Source: SZUA-35 sp963781035 (GTDB lineage: Bacteria; Actinomycetota; Acidimicrobiia; Acidimicrobiales; SZUA-35). Taken from it: a DNA stretch of 64,000 nucleotides. The DNA lies in NCBI GenBank assembly GCA_963781035.1, contig CAWAEN010000006.1, positions 124,001 to 188,000 on the forward strand. Reading direction: 5' to 3'. The notes below the pieces were generated by a model, which did no database searches, was not told where the DNA came from, and worked only from the letters and a program-made list of their open reading frames with translations. Within the stretch, counting starts at the first letter, position 1, and each line of letters starts with the position of its first letter. The position numbers and the translations under genes were made by a program. Shown one piece after another: positions 55,683 through 63,208 of this stretch.

Positions 55683-56537
55683 GTGGCGTCCGAGGGTGGT
55701 TACGCAGAGCAGCACGATCCGGCGTCGCATCCGTCGCTGGCCAAACAGTCCTACGATCCGGCGACAACCGAAGTCGTCCTGCGCCGAGCGTTCGAACTGG
55801 CCGATCGAGAAGTCACCCGTGACATCGCGTTCACGAGGTCGACGCTGGCCGAGATCGCGGCCGAGGTCGACCTTCCGGTCCAGGCCGTCGCTGCCGCTCT
55901 GGCCGAGCAGATGGCAGACGGCATCGATGATCGCAGCCTGTTGGATCGTTTCATCGGTTCCGACCGGGTCTCGGTTCACCGGCGGGCGTCGGCGCCGGAG
56001 CACGACATGCGTGATCGTGCCGTTCGTCTGCTCGAGGTAGGCCACGGGATGCGGCCGCGGATCCAATCCGACGGCGTTGTCGTCGCCACGAAACGCAAGG
56101 ATTTCGTCGGCAAGATCGCGGCCACGGTCCGAGATGCACAAGGCCTCGGCCAGCTCGGGAAGATACGACGAGTCGAGGTGGCCGCGGTCGACGTCGGCGA
56201 CGAGCCCGGTGCGTTCGTGATCAGCGCCGACATCGGGGATCGGCGCAACAACGCCGTCGCCGGAGGGGCCGCTGTCACGGTGATCGGTGGGGTTCTGGTG
56301 GCGTCGGCCGCAGTCGCATTGAGCCCTTTCATCGCGGCGGCGACGCCGTTCGCCGTCGCGGCCGGTGTGGTGACGAGCCGGCTGGTCCACGGCGCCGCCG
56401 AGCGTGATGTCAGGGAGGACCTCGAGGAGGCGGCAGACGCGCTGGTGCGAGGCGACGAACCCGACGGTTTGATCAGTCGTTCGGCTCGTAGGGCGTTCGA
56501 GTCACTCCGCCGAACCGGCCGCAGCCCACGGCGTTGA
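55683..56537 (+). CDS. Conserved-looking membrane-associated protein of unknown function
   Basis: GTG 55683 starts 13 bases after dapB, so it may be co-transcribed. The 284 residues have a helical N-terminal half with SYDPATTEVVLRRAFELADR and a helix-turn-helix-like stretch (RSTLAEIAAEVDLPVQAVAA). A mixed alpha/beta middle (GKIRRVEVAAVDVGDEPGAF) follows, then one long hydrophobic hairpin (AAVTVIGGVLVASAAVALSP, AATPFAVAAGVV) near residues 195-235 and a charged tail. A membrane-anchored regulator is possible, but I do not recognise the family. Confidence 0.6.
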   Translation: MASEGGYAEQHDPASHPSLAKQSYDPATTEVVLRRAFELADREVTRDIAFTRSTLAEIAAEVDLPVQAVAAALAEQMADGIDDRSLLDRFIGSDRVSVHRRASAPEHDMRDRAVRLLEVGHGMRPRIQSDGVVVATKRKDFVGKIAATVRDAQGLGQLGKIRRVEVAAVDVGDEPGAFVISADIGDRRNNAVAGGAAVTVIGGVLVASAAVALSPFIAAATPFAVAAGVVTSRLVHGAAERDVREDLEEAADALVRGDEPDGLISRSARRAFESLRRTGRSPRR

Positions 56538-56608
56538 CCCCATCGAGTGCCGCCCGAGATTTCGGTTGGATCGGGGAACCGGAACTCGGTCGTGATCGTC
56601 TGAGTGGG

Positions 56609-57001
56609 ATGACCTCACACCGTTCACTTGTTCGCATCGTGGCCCCCGCCCTCCTGGTGGGTGTCGCACTCCTCGCAGCGGCCTGCGGGTCGGCCGACAC
56701 CAGCGCCGGTGCCGAGTCGACGGCCTCGACCACACCCGAGGGTGACGCAGCGAATGTCACCAGACTGTGGATCAAGGGTGAGACCGTGGACTGCATCGGG
56801 GAGGCCCCGCAGACCTGTCTGCAGGTGGCTGAGGCCGAGGACGGCGAGTACCTCTACTTCTACGACGCGATCGAAGGGTTCAGCTTCGAGGAGGGCACGA
56901 GCTACGTCATCGACGTCGAGATCACCGAGGTGGCCGACCCGCCGGCGGACGGATCATCACTGGCGTACAGCCTGATCGAGATCATCGAAGCGTCGAGCTG
57001 A
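56609..57001 (+). CDS. Lipoprotein with DUF4377-like domain
   Basis: ATG 56609 opens a lipoprotein signal (VGVALLAAAC lipobox, mature from Cys ~24). A Ser/Thr/Ala-rich linker is followed by a compact domain: RLWIKGETVDCIGEAPQTCL, then YFYDAIEGFSFEEGTSYVID and VEITEVADPPADGSSLAYSL. The D-C-x6-C-L spacing and the F-Y-D-x-I-E-G-F box are those of DUF4377 domains in secreted bacterial proteins of unknown role. The frame is 130 residues and intact. Its 3' end overlaps the convergent kinase gene by ~20 bases. Confidence 0.75.
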   Translation: MTSHRSLVRIVAPALLVGVALLAAACGSADTSAGAESTASTTPEGDAANVTRLWIKGETVDCIGEAPQTCLQVAEAEDGEYLYFYDAIEGFSFEEGTSYVIDVEITEVADPPADGSSLAYSLIEIIEASS

Positions 57002-57901
57002 TCCGATCGGCCGCGGCGAGCATCTGGTCCCCGACGGGCTGGAGTCCGATTCCGGCGCACAGGAGTCCGGTGCTGACGCGTTCGATCACACCCCACTCCC
57101 AGATCGCGGTGGCGTCGAGTCCGGCTCGTGCCGCGAGCCAACTCGCCCGGTCGAATGGGTTGCCCGCCATCAGCTCGCGGGGTCCTCGCGCATCAGGATG
57201 CCGAGGTCGTACTCGGGTTCGGCCAGGAGTCCGTCCGGATCGACGAGCTTGTGGCTGCCACCGTCGATGGTTCTCAGCGTGTTCCATTGGTGGATGTCGC
57301 CGTGCACGAGCACCGAACGCTCGTCGCGATGGGCTGCGGCCCGGCGTTCGCCGCACTCGATGGCGTGCTCGACGGTCGCTTCTCGGCAGGGTCGTCCGTG
57401 GCGCTCCCATTCCTTCGACACGAAGTCGATCAGCAACCGCGCCTTTCGAGATCCCGTGGTGAGCCCGGCGTCCGGCGCCGGACGCCAGAGTGCGATCGCG
57501 CAGTCGACCATGATGCGGTGCTGGTCGGCGATCGGAAGTCCGAGATCGAAGAGGCTGGGACCGAGCTGTTCCATCAACAACGCACCGCGAGTGTCATCCC
57601 TCGCGTAGAGCTCTGCGCAACCGGCCCCCTCTGCGAGTTCGAGGACCGTTGCCTCGTTGGTCACGGCGGATTGTTCGAGCCCGTCGCCCGATCTCGGGAT
57701 CATCAACTTGAGCACCGCAGGTGAACCGTCGTGACGCAAGACGTGCGTGACGTACGCCTCGGTGCCCCCGGTGAGGGGATTCCCGAGCACGAGACCCCAG
57801 TCTTCGATCACCGCCGCCACGAGCTCGTCGAGGTCGGCGAGCCACCGCTCAGCCCCGACCTCGCGAGCCTTGTTGGCCACGATGTCGGGGACGTCGATCA
57901 A
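56982..57901 (-). CDS. APH(6)/hydroxyurea-type aminoglycoside phosphotransferase-like kinase (one frameshift)
   Basis: ATG 57901 overlaps the upstream membrane-protein stop (ATGA, 57898-57901). The kinase-like fold shows GGTEAYVTHVLRHDGSPAVL, KLMIPRSGDGLEQSAVTNEA, the Brenner-type loop SVLVHGDIHQWNTLRTIDGG and HKLVDPDGLLAEPEYDLGIL. The H-G-D-I-H-x-x-N catalytic loop and K-L-V-D-P-D-G are those of the APH_6_hur family (streptomycin 6-kinase relatives). One 1-nt indel near 57180 separates the last ~60 residues, which run to 56982. Real substrates of environmental members are unknown, so resistance should not be assumed. Confidence 0.82.
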
Positions 57902-58659
57902 GACGGGTCGGCCGCGGCGCCACCGCCCGCTCGGTCTCCGCCCCCTGTGTCACCGCCGGCCACATCATCGTCGGCAACGAGACCTTCCGGGTGTCGCTCG
58001 AGGTCGATCAATGCCTTGACCTCGGAGTTGTCGCCCCGGAACTCGCCGAAGACGGTCCACCCGATCGCGAGGGCGGAGACGATCAGAATCGGGATCCGGT
58101 ACTCGTCGATCCAGTCGACCAGGGAACTGATCTGCCCGCCGAAGATGTTGCCGAACTGGCGCAGGATCAGCAGGCGGGTCGCGGTGCCGAATGCGTTGAG
58201 GACGACGAACATGCCGACGCCGATGCCGCTCGCGCCGGCGAGCATGCAGATGACGTTGTTCGGGAACAGGACGATCAAGGGAGCGGCGTAGCGCTTGAAG
58301 CCGCCCTGCGCGTCGTCCATCAGCGGCCCATACGTGCGGCTCCTCCGCTTGATCCACGCGAGCGCCCGATCGCCGTACCAGAAACCGAGCAGGTAGCTCC
58401 ACGGATCGAAGAACACCAGGCGGATGAACCCCACGGCGAAGTAGGGCAGGAAGTCGAGGTCGGGGCTGGCGAGGGCGAGGTTGCGATCTCGGGGGCTGAG
58501 GGCGATCAGGACGAGGGGATTGTCCTTGACGATGACAGACAGCAGCAGGTCGCCGGCCCACCCGGCAACGATGTTGACCAGAGCCAGACCGATCACGATC
58601 CGGGCGATCCATTTGTTCGGCGGCTTCCCCCGTTCCAGTCGCATCGTGGCTGCAGTCAC
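57898..58659 (-). CDS. DedA/VTT-like integral membrane protein
   Basis: The frame from 58659 (TAATMRLERGKPPNKWIARI) encodes 253 residues. About four to five membrane segments include IVIGLALVNIVAGWAGDLLL, YFAVGFIRLVFFDPWSYLLG and YAAPLIVLFPNNVICMLAGA, followed by IPILIVSALAIGWTVFG. The central F-D-P-W-S-Y-x-L-G-x-x-Y-G-D-R arrangement and following charged segment recall the DedA/VTT lipid scramblase-like family, though similarity is partial. The C-terminal tail is Gly/Ala/Asp-rich. It is coupled to the kinase gene by overlap. Confidence 0.65.
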   Translation of the reverse strand: MTAATMRLERGKPPNKWIARIVIGLALVNIVAGWAGDLLLSVIVKDNPLVLIALSPRDRNLALASPDLDFLPYFAVGFIRLVFFDPWSYLLGFWYGDRALAWIKRRSRTYGPLMDDAQGGFKRYAAPLIVLFPNNVICMLAGASGIGVGMFVVLNAFGTATRLLILRQFGNIFGGQISSLVDWIDEYRIPILIVSALAIGWTVFGEFRGDNSEVKALIDLERHPEGLVADDDVAGGDTGGGDRAGGGAAADPS

Positions 58660-58694
58660 CGCCCGAGTCTGGCAGCTGCGAGCGCCCTTCCCCC

Positions 58695-60080
58695 TCAGTC
58701 CGGGGCGACCGAGGAGTCGCTGACCCAGTTGCCGTGGAAACCGATCGGCACCCGCTGGGGGAGCGTGACGGTGGCAACCGCCGCCCCTTCGAAATCGGCA
58801 GCGTCGATCACATGCAGTTCGGCGCCGTCATTGGGGACGTCGTGGACGAGGCAGATGATCCAGCCGTCGTCCTCGGCCGTACTGCCGTCGCGTGGCACGA
58901 ACACAGGCTCGGCGCCGCCGCGGCCGGCACCGAAGTGGTGCTCGCTCACGTGTCCGGTGGTGACGTCGGTCTTGCAGATCGGTCCGTGGAGGACGGGTGA
59001 CGAGTAGTCGAGCGTGGCCGTGTATCCGAAGCGGTGGGGTTTGAGCCCGACCCTGGGGTCGTGGCGGGGAAACTCATGAGCTCGATCGTCGATGCGCTCT
59101 TCGTTGACCCGTCTGGTCGACGGGTTGATGGTCCACCGGTCGAGCGTCGGTGGGGCATCGAGAGAGAAGGGGCCGAGCAGATCGAGGTCGAACAGCCGCT
59201 CGTAGCGGCAGAAGTCGATCACGACGTTGCCGTCGGCATCGTCGTAGGCATTCAGTGGGTGGAACGTGAAGCAGGGAGCGACATCACACCAGACGATCGA
59301 TGACGCATCGGTGGCCGAGCGGGGGAGCAGACCGACTCGTGCCGGGTGCTCGGGGTTCCAGCCCAACGGGATCGTGTAACCCTCGGTGAGCATGTCCATC
59401 CGCAGTGTGACGGGCAGGTCGTAGACGACGACCCAGTTCTCCGTGATCGAGATGTCGTGGACCATGGGCATGTCGGCGATCGGGATGTCGATCGTCTTGG
59501 TGACGAGGCCGTCGGAGCCGACGACCACGTACTGGAGATGGTCCATCAAGTCCGGCCAGCAGTAGGTCATGGCGTGGAGCTCGCCGGTCGACGGATCGAA
59601 CTTCGGGTGGGCACTGAACCCGCCGACGAGGGTTCCGCCGAAGTCGCTGCGGGCGATGGTGTCGAGCTCGTAGCTGAGCTCGGTCGGTGTGGTTCCGCCC
59701 TCCACCAGTGCGTAGGTCTTGCCGGCGAATCCGCCGACGTTCGTGTTGGGTCCGAAGCTCGTCCGATCGCCGTTGGCCGGACCGATCGGACGTGTTTCGC
59801 CGAGGTGGTCGGCCACCGCGTCAGACCGGACCCAACGATTTCGGTACCAGTCGGCCTTGCCCTCGCGCAGGCGCACGCCGTGCACCATGCCGTCGCCGAC
59901 GAACCAGTGGTGGCGCAGCGGGTTGGCCACCTCGCCGATGGGATTCGGTCCGTTCCGCAACCACCGCCCGGTCAGCTCGACGGGCAGCGTTCCGGTGACG
60001 GGTAGGTCGAAGGCGGTGACCTCCTCGGTCACCGGCGCCTTGACGCCTTCGAGGTAGGGGTTGGAAGTCGTGATGGTCAT
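58695..60080 (-). CDS. Carotenoid oxygenase family protein
   Basis: I use ATG 60080 (MTITTSNPYLEGVKAPVTEE), preceded by GGAG. Members are seven-bladed propellers with a non-haem Fe(II) held by four histidines. Candidates here are in GGFSAHPKFDPSTGELHAMT, MPMVHDISITENWVVVYDLP, PCFTFHPLNAYDDADGNVVI and PIGFHGNWV. LTGRWLRNGPNPIGEVANPL and HHWFVGDGMVHGVRLREGKA are the family's N-terminal marks. The frame is intact at 461 residues. Substrates may be carotenoids, stilbenes or lignin-derived compounds. It is divergent from a TetR gene, its likely regulator. Confidence 0.93.
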   Translation of the reverse strand: MTITTSNPYLEGVKAPVTEEVTAFDLPVTGTLPVELTGRWLRNGPNPIGEVANPLRHHWFVGDGMVHGVRLREGKADWYRNRWVRSDAVADHLGETRPIGPANGDRTSFGPNTNVGGFAGKTYALVEGGTTPTELSYELDTIARSDFGGTLVGGFSAHPKFDPSTGELHAMTYCWPDLMDHLQYVVVGSDGLVTKTIDIPIADMPMVHDISITENWVVVYDLPVTLRMDMLTEGYTIPLGWNPEHPARVGLLPRSATDASSIVWCDVAPCFTFHPLNAYDDADGNVVIDFCRYERLFDLDLLGPFSLDAPPTLDRWTINPSTRRVNEERIDDRAHEFPRHDPRVGLKPHRFGYTATLDYSSPVLHGPICKTDVTTGHVSEHHFGAGRGGAEPVFVPRDGSTAEDDGWIICLVHDVPNDGAELHVIDAADFEGAAVATVTLPQRVPIGFHGNWVSDSSVAPD

Positions 60081-60098
60081 GGGGATGTCTCCGACGAA

Positions 60099-60171
60099 GT
60101 TGACGGGTGTCAACTCTGACCATACGGACGATGTGTACATGTGTCAACCCCTCGAACTCTGCCGGTACCCT
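60099..60171. promoter_or_regulatory. Divergent promoter/operator region, carotenoid oxygenase and tetR
   Basis: On the minus strand a near-consensus promoter is visible: TTGACA (60147-60142), 17-bp spacer, TATGGT (60124-60119). Just downstream of it lies the palindrome GTTGACGGGTGTCAAC (60099-60114); half-site GTGTCAAC recurs at 60141-60148, inside the -35 box. On the plus strand TACCCT (60166-60171) lies six bases before an ATG at 60178. TetR binding to these repeats would block both directions. Confidence 0.55.
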
Positions 60172-60200
60172 CGCTCCATGATCGACAGTGGGAGACAGAG

Positions 60201-60761
60201 GTGAGCACTCGTGACCGGCTCCTTGCCTCTGCGGTCGAGTTGATGGCCGAGCACGGCGAGATCGAGTCGGTCAGCCTGCGAGCGGTGGCCTCGGCCACCG
60301 GCGTCAGCCCCACCGCGGTCTACCGTCACTTCGCCGACCACGATGAGTTGCTGGTGGCCGCGCTCGAGTGGGCATGGGCCGAGTTCGACCAAGCCCTCGA
60401 TCAGGCGAGCGCCGATGCCGAGGACCCTCACGAGCGGCTCGAGCTCCAGTGTGATGCCTACATCGATTTCGCCTTGGCCCAGACCGGTCTGTACGTCGTG
60501 TTGTTCGCCAGCCGGGACACCGCTGCGGCGTGCAGGACCGACGTGGGTGGCGTGGTGTTCGACAAGCTCACCACCGTGGTGGGTGGTGTCCTCGACGCCA
60601 ACGACGACGACCGTCCCGCATTCTCGGTGGCGACGCAGCTCTTCACCGGCATCCACGGCATCGCCCACCTGCGCTGTGCCCAGCCGACCTTTCCCTGGCC
60701 CGAGCTCGATGACCAGAAGGAACAACTCATCGCATGCGTCGGCCTGAACCGCCGAGGTTGA
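60201..60761 (+). CDS. TetR-family transcriptional regulator
   Basis: GTG 60201 (VSTRDRLLASAVELMAEHGE) leads to SVSLRAVASATGVSPTAVYR and HFADHDELLVAALEW, a standard TetR DNA-binding domain. The ligand-binding half includes YIDFALAQTGLYVVLFASRD and VATQLFTGIHGIAHLR. The 186 residues are normal. A TACCCT box precedes an ATG at 60178 that opens an eight-codon frame (MIDSGRQR) whose stop overlaps this GTG, hinting at leaderless uORF-coupled translation. An in-frame GTG at 60141 would lie upstream of that box. It is divergent from the carotenoid oxygenase gene. Confidence 0.9.
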   Translation: MSTRDRLLASAVELMAEHGEIESVSLRAVASATGVSPTAVYRHFADHDELLVAALEWAWAEFDQALDQASADAEDPHERLELQCDAYIDFALAQTGLYVVLFASRDTAAACRTDVGGVVFDKLTTVVGGVLDANDDDRPAFSVATQLFTGIHGIAHLRCAQPTFPWPELDDQKEQLIACVGLNRRG

Positions 60762-60772
60762 GGCGTCGGGTG

Positions 60773-60778
60773 TACCGT
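60773..60778 (+). promoter_or_regulatory. Putative -10 box (TACCGT) of the SURF1 gene
   Basis: TACCGT ends eight bases before GTG 60787, close to the 3' end of tetR; the spacing suits leaderless transcription. Confidence 0.35.
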
Positions 60779-60786
60779 CGATTGCT

Positions 60787-61645
60787 GTGGACGTGATCGA
60801 AGACGCCGCCGACAACGCCGCCGCCGCCGACAACGCCGCAGACGACGACATCGTCACCGTCGCCAGACGACGCAGCGGCCCCGCGAACTGGTCGTTCGTC
60901 CGACGGCCGAGATGGATCCTGTCCCACCTCTTTGCTGCGACGCTCATCGTGGGCTTCGTCAGTGCCGGGGTCTGGCAGCTCGGCCGGCTCTCCGAGCGTC
61001 AGGACACCAACGAGCGCATCGAGGCAAGGGCGCTCCAGACCTCGGTGCCGTTGGCGTCCGTCCTCGGCGCATCGGACGACGAGCTCGACTACACGGCGGT
61101 GTCGGCGACGGGCCGGTTCGTCGAGCTCCGAGCTGGCCAGAGTGGCAAACCGCTCTCAGGACGGGCGCGGGGGCGATTGGGTCGTCGCCGTCTTCGAGAC
61201 GGACGAAGGCGACATGCTGATCGTCAATCGGGGCTTTGTCCTGCGTTCGGAGGTCACGGCGGCGACGCCGGATGGCACGGTCGAGCTCGAGGGGTTCCTT
61301 CGGCGTTCGCGAACGAAGGGCTGGGTCGGTGGGACCGACAACCCGGAGGCGGAACGAATGCCTCGCCTGAACGTCGACGACGTGATGGTCAGAATGGGGA
61401 GAGCGGGGATCGATTCGGACCGAGTGGTCCCGCTGTGGCTGCAGCTCGATGCGATCGACGGCACGGATCCCGGCATCGGCGCCGATGCCGGCGTGGAGGC
61501 CGTCGTCACGCCTCGGCCGCTACCCCTCGACAGCCTCGACGAGGGCAACCACTTCAGCTACGCCATCCAGTGGTTCATGATGGCGACGCTGAGTGTCGTG
61601 ATCTACACCCTGATGCTGCGGAGGATCGCACGCCGCCCCGCCTGA
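60787..61645 (+). CDS. SURF1-family cytochrome oxidase assembly protein (one frameshift)
   Basis: SURF1 proteins help insert haem a into cytochrome c oxidase. GTG 60787 begins an Asp/Ala-rich cytoplasmic tail; the first membrane helix follows RRPRWILSHLFAATLIVGFV with the typical GVWQLGRLSERQDTN. The exterior domain includes NRSQDGRGGDWVVAVFETDE, MLIVNRGFV and LWLQLDA, and the second helix lies in NHFSYAIQWFMMATLSVVIY. One extra base near 61128 breaks the frame; joined length is ~285 residues. Cytochrome oxidase genes are not in the window. Confidence 0.88.
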
Positions 61646-61673
61646 ACTCGGACCCTCCGGGGGACATGGCTGC

Positions 61674-61679
61674 TACCCT
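61674..61679 (+). promoter_or_regulatory. Putative -10 box (TACCCT) upstream of the 61689 gene
   Basis: TACCCT ends nine bases before ATG 61689. It would drive the unknown gene with dapA and rnj as a possibly leaderless operon. Confidence 0.35.
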
Positions 61680-61688
61680 CACGACTCG

Positions 61689-62321
61689 ATGACAATCCAA
61701 TCTTCACCTGCCTTGTTGGCACTCCACGGACTCCGCCTCAAGGGATTCGCAGAAGCATCGGTCATCGCCGAATTGGTCGGTCTCGACGAAGCAGTCGTCA
61801 CCGCGGAACTCGAGCGAGCGGCCGAGTCTGATCTCACCATGTTCAGAGAGGGCCGCCGGACCGGCTGGGCGCTCAAGCCCGCCGGTCGGGTCGAGAACGA
61901 GCGCCTCCTGGCCGAAGAGCTCGACGCCGTCGGCCGGCGCGAGCTCGTACAACAGTGCTACGAGCTGTTCCTCGCTCTCAACGGTCAGATGCTGGCCGTC
62001 TGCACTCGCTGGCAGGTGAAGGACCAGGACGCAAAGGAACTCAACGACCACACCGATGCCGACTACGACGCCGCCGTCATCGCCGAACTCGCCGAGCTCG
62101 ATGCCGGGGTCCAGCCGATCTGCGCCGACCTCGCCCGTGCCTTGCCCCGGTTCGGCGTCTACGCACCACGCTTCGACATCGCCCTCGAGAAACTCGGGGC
62201 CGGCGAGCTCGAGTGGTTCACCAAGCCGATCATGGAGAGCTACCACACCGTGTGGTTCGAACTCCACGAAGACCTACTGGCCACGCTCGGGATCAACCGG
62301 GCCGACGAGAAGGCCCACTGA
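61689..62321 (+). CDS. Unknown protein with winged-helix-like N-terminus
   Basis: ATG 61689 encodes 210 residues. The first ~70 residues look like a small winged helix (LLALHGLRLKGFAEASVIAE, VGLDEAVVTAELERAAESDL, then FREGRRTGWALKPAGR), and the rest is helical with FLALNGQMLAVCTRWQVKDQ and LARALPRFGVYAPRFDIALE. No membrane segment or known catalytic motif is visible. Its stop overlaps the dapA start (TGATG, 62319-62323), so it is translated with dapA. A regulatory role is possible, but the family is not one I can name. Confidence 0.6.
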   Translation: MTIQSSPALLALHGLRLKGFAEASVIAELVGLDEAVVTAELERAAESDLTMFREGRRTGWALKPAGRVENERLLAEELDAVGRRELVQQCYELFLALNGQMLAVCTRWQVKDQDAKELNDHTDADYDAAVIAELAELDAGVQPICADLARALPRFGVYAPRFDIALEKLGAGELEWFTKPIMESYHTVWFELHEDLLATLGINRADEKAH

Positions 62322-63208
62322 TGCCCCGCTTCGGTCGTGTCCTGACCGCGATGGTCACCCCGTTCAACGCCGATGAGTCGCTGAACTACGAGGGTGCGCA
62401 GGAATTGGCGAAGTACCTCGTCCAGAACGGCAACGATGGTGTCGTCGTTGCCGGTACGACCGGCGAATCGGCGACGCTCACCCACGAGGAGCAGATCGAA
62501 CTGATCATCGCCGTTCGTGAGGCCATCCCCGACCACTACCTCGTCGCGGGGGCGGGAAGCAACGACACGAAGGCCGCCATCGAGCTGACCGAGGAGTCGA
62601 CGGCAGCCGGCGCTGACGGGATCCTCTCGGTGACTCCGTACTACAACCGGCCATCACAAGCCGGATTGCTCGCCCACTTCACCGCGATCGCCGCATCGAC
62701 CGATCTCCCGATCGTCGTGTACGACATCCCCGGTCGCACGGGTCGGAAGATCAATACGGCGACACTCATCGATTTGTTTGCCGTCGACAACATCGTCGGG
62801 CTCAAGGATGCAGCCGGCGATCCGGCCGAGACGGCGAGGCTGCTCGCCGCCGTGGGCGACGACGTCGACTGTTATTCGGGAGACGACAAGCTCACGCTTC
62901 CCCTGTTGTCGATCGGCGCATGCGGCGTGATCGGGGTCGCCACGCACTGGCTCGGCCAAGAGATGGCCGAGATGATCAACGCCTACGTCGACGGTGACGT
63001 GGTCGGAGCCCGAAAGAGGAATGCCGCCATGATCCCGTCCTTCGAATTCGAAACCGGCGACAACGCGCCGAATCCCGAGCCGACCAAGGCATTGATGCCT
63101 CTGCTCGGCCTCGACCTCGGCCCGTGTCGTTCGCCGATGGGCTTCCCGCCGGCCGACATCTCCGACCGCGCCCGCGTCGTGCTGGCCGGGCTCGGGAGGA
63201 ACATCTGA
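62321..63208 (+). CDS. dapA: 4-hydroxy-tetrahydrodipicolinate synthase
   Basis: DapA condenses pyruvate and aspartate semialdehyde in the diaminopimelate/lysine pathway. ATG 62321 gives RFGRVLTAMVTPFNADESLN. Family marks are VVAGTTGESATLTHEEQIEL, GILSVTPYYNRPSQAGLLAH (catalytic Tyr), IVVYDIPGRTGRKINTATLI and IVGLKDAAGDPAETARLLAA with the Schiff-base lysine in G-L-K-D-A. The length is 295 residues. It overlaps both neighbours (TGATG), and the dapA-rnj pair is common in actinobacteria. Confidence 0.96.
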   Translation: MPRFGRVLTAMVTPFNADESLNYEGAQELAKYLVQNGNDGVVVAGTTGESATLTHEEQIELIIAVREAIPDHYLVAGAGSNDTKAAIELTEESTAAGADGILSVTPYYNRPSQAGLLAHFTAIAASTDLPIVVYDIPGRTGRKINTATLIDLFAVDNIVGLKDAAGDPAETARLLAAVGDDVDCYSGDDKLTLPLLSIGACGVIGVATHWLGQEMAEMINAYVDGDVVGARKRNAAMIPSFEFETGDNAPNPEPTKALMPLLGLDLGPCRSPMGFPPADISDRARVVLAGLGRNI

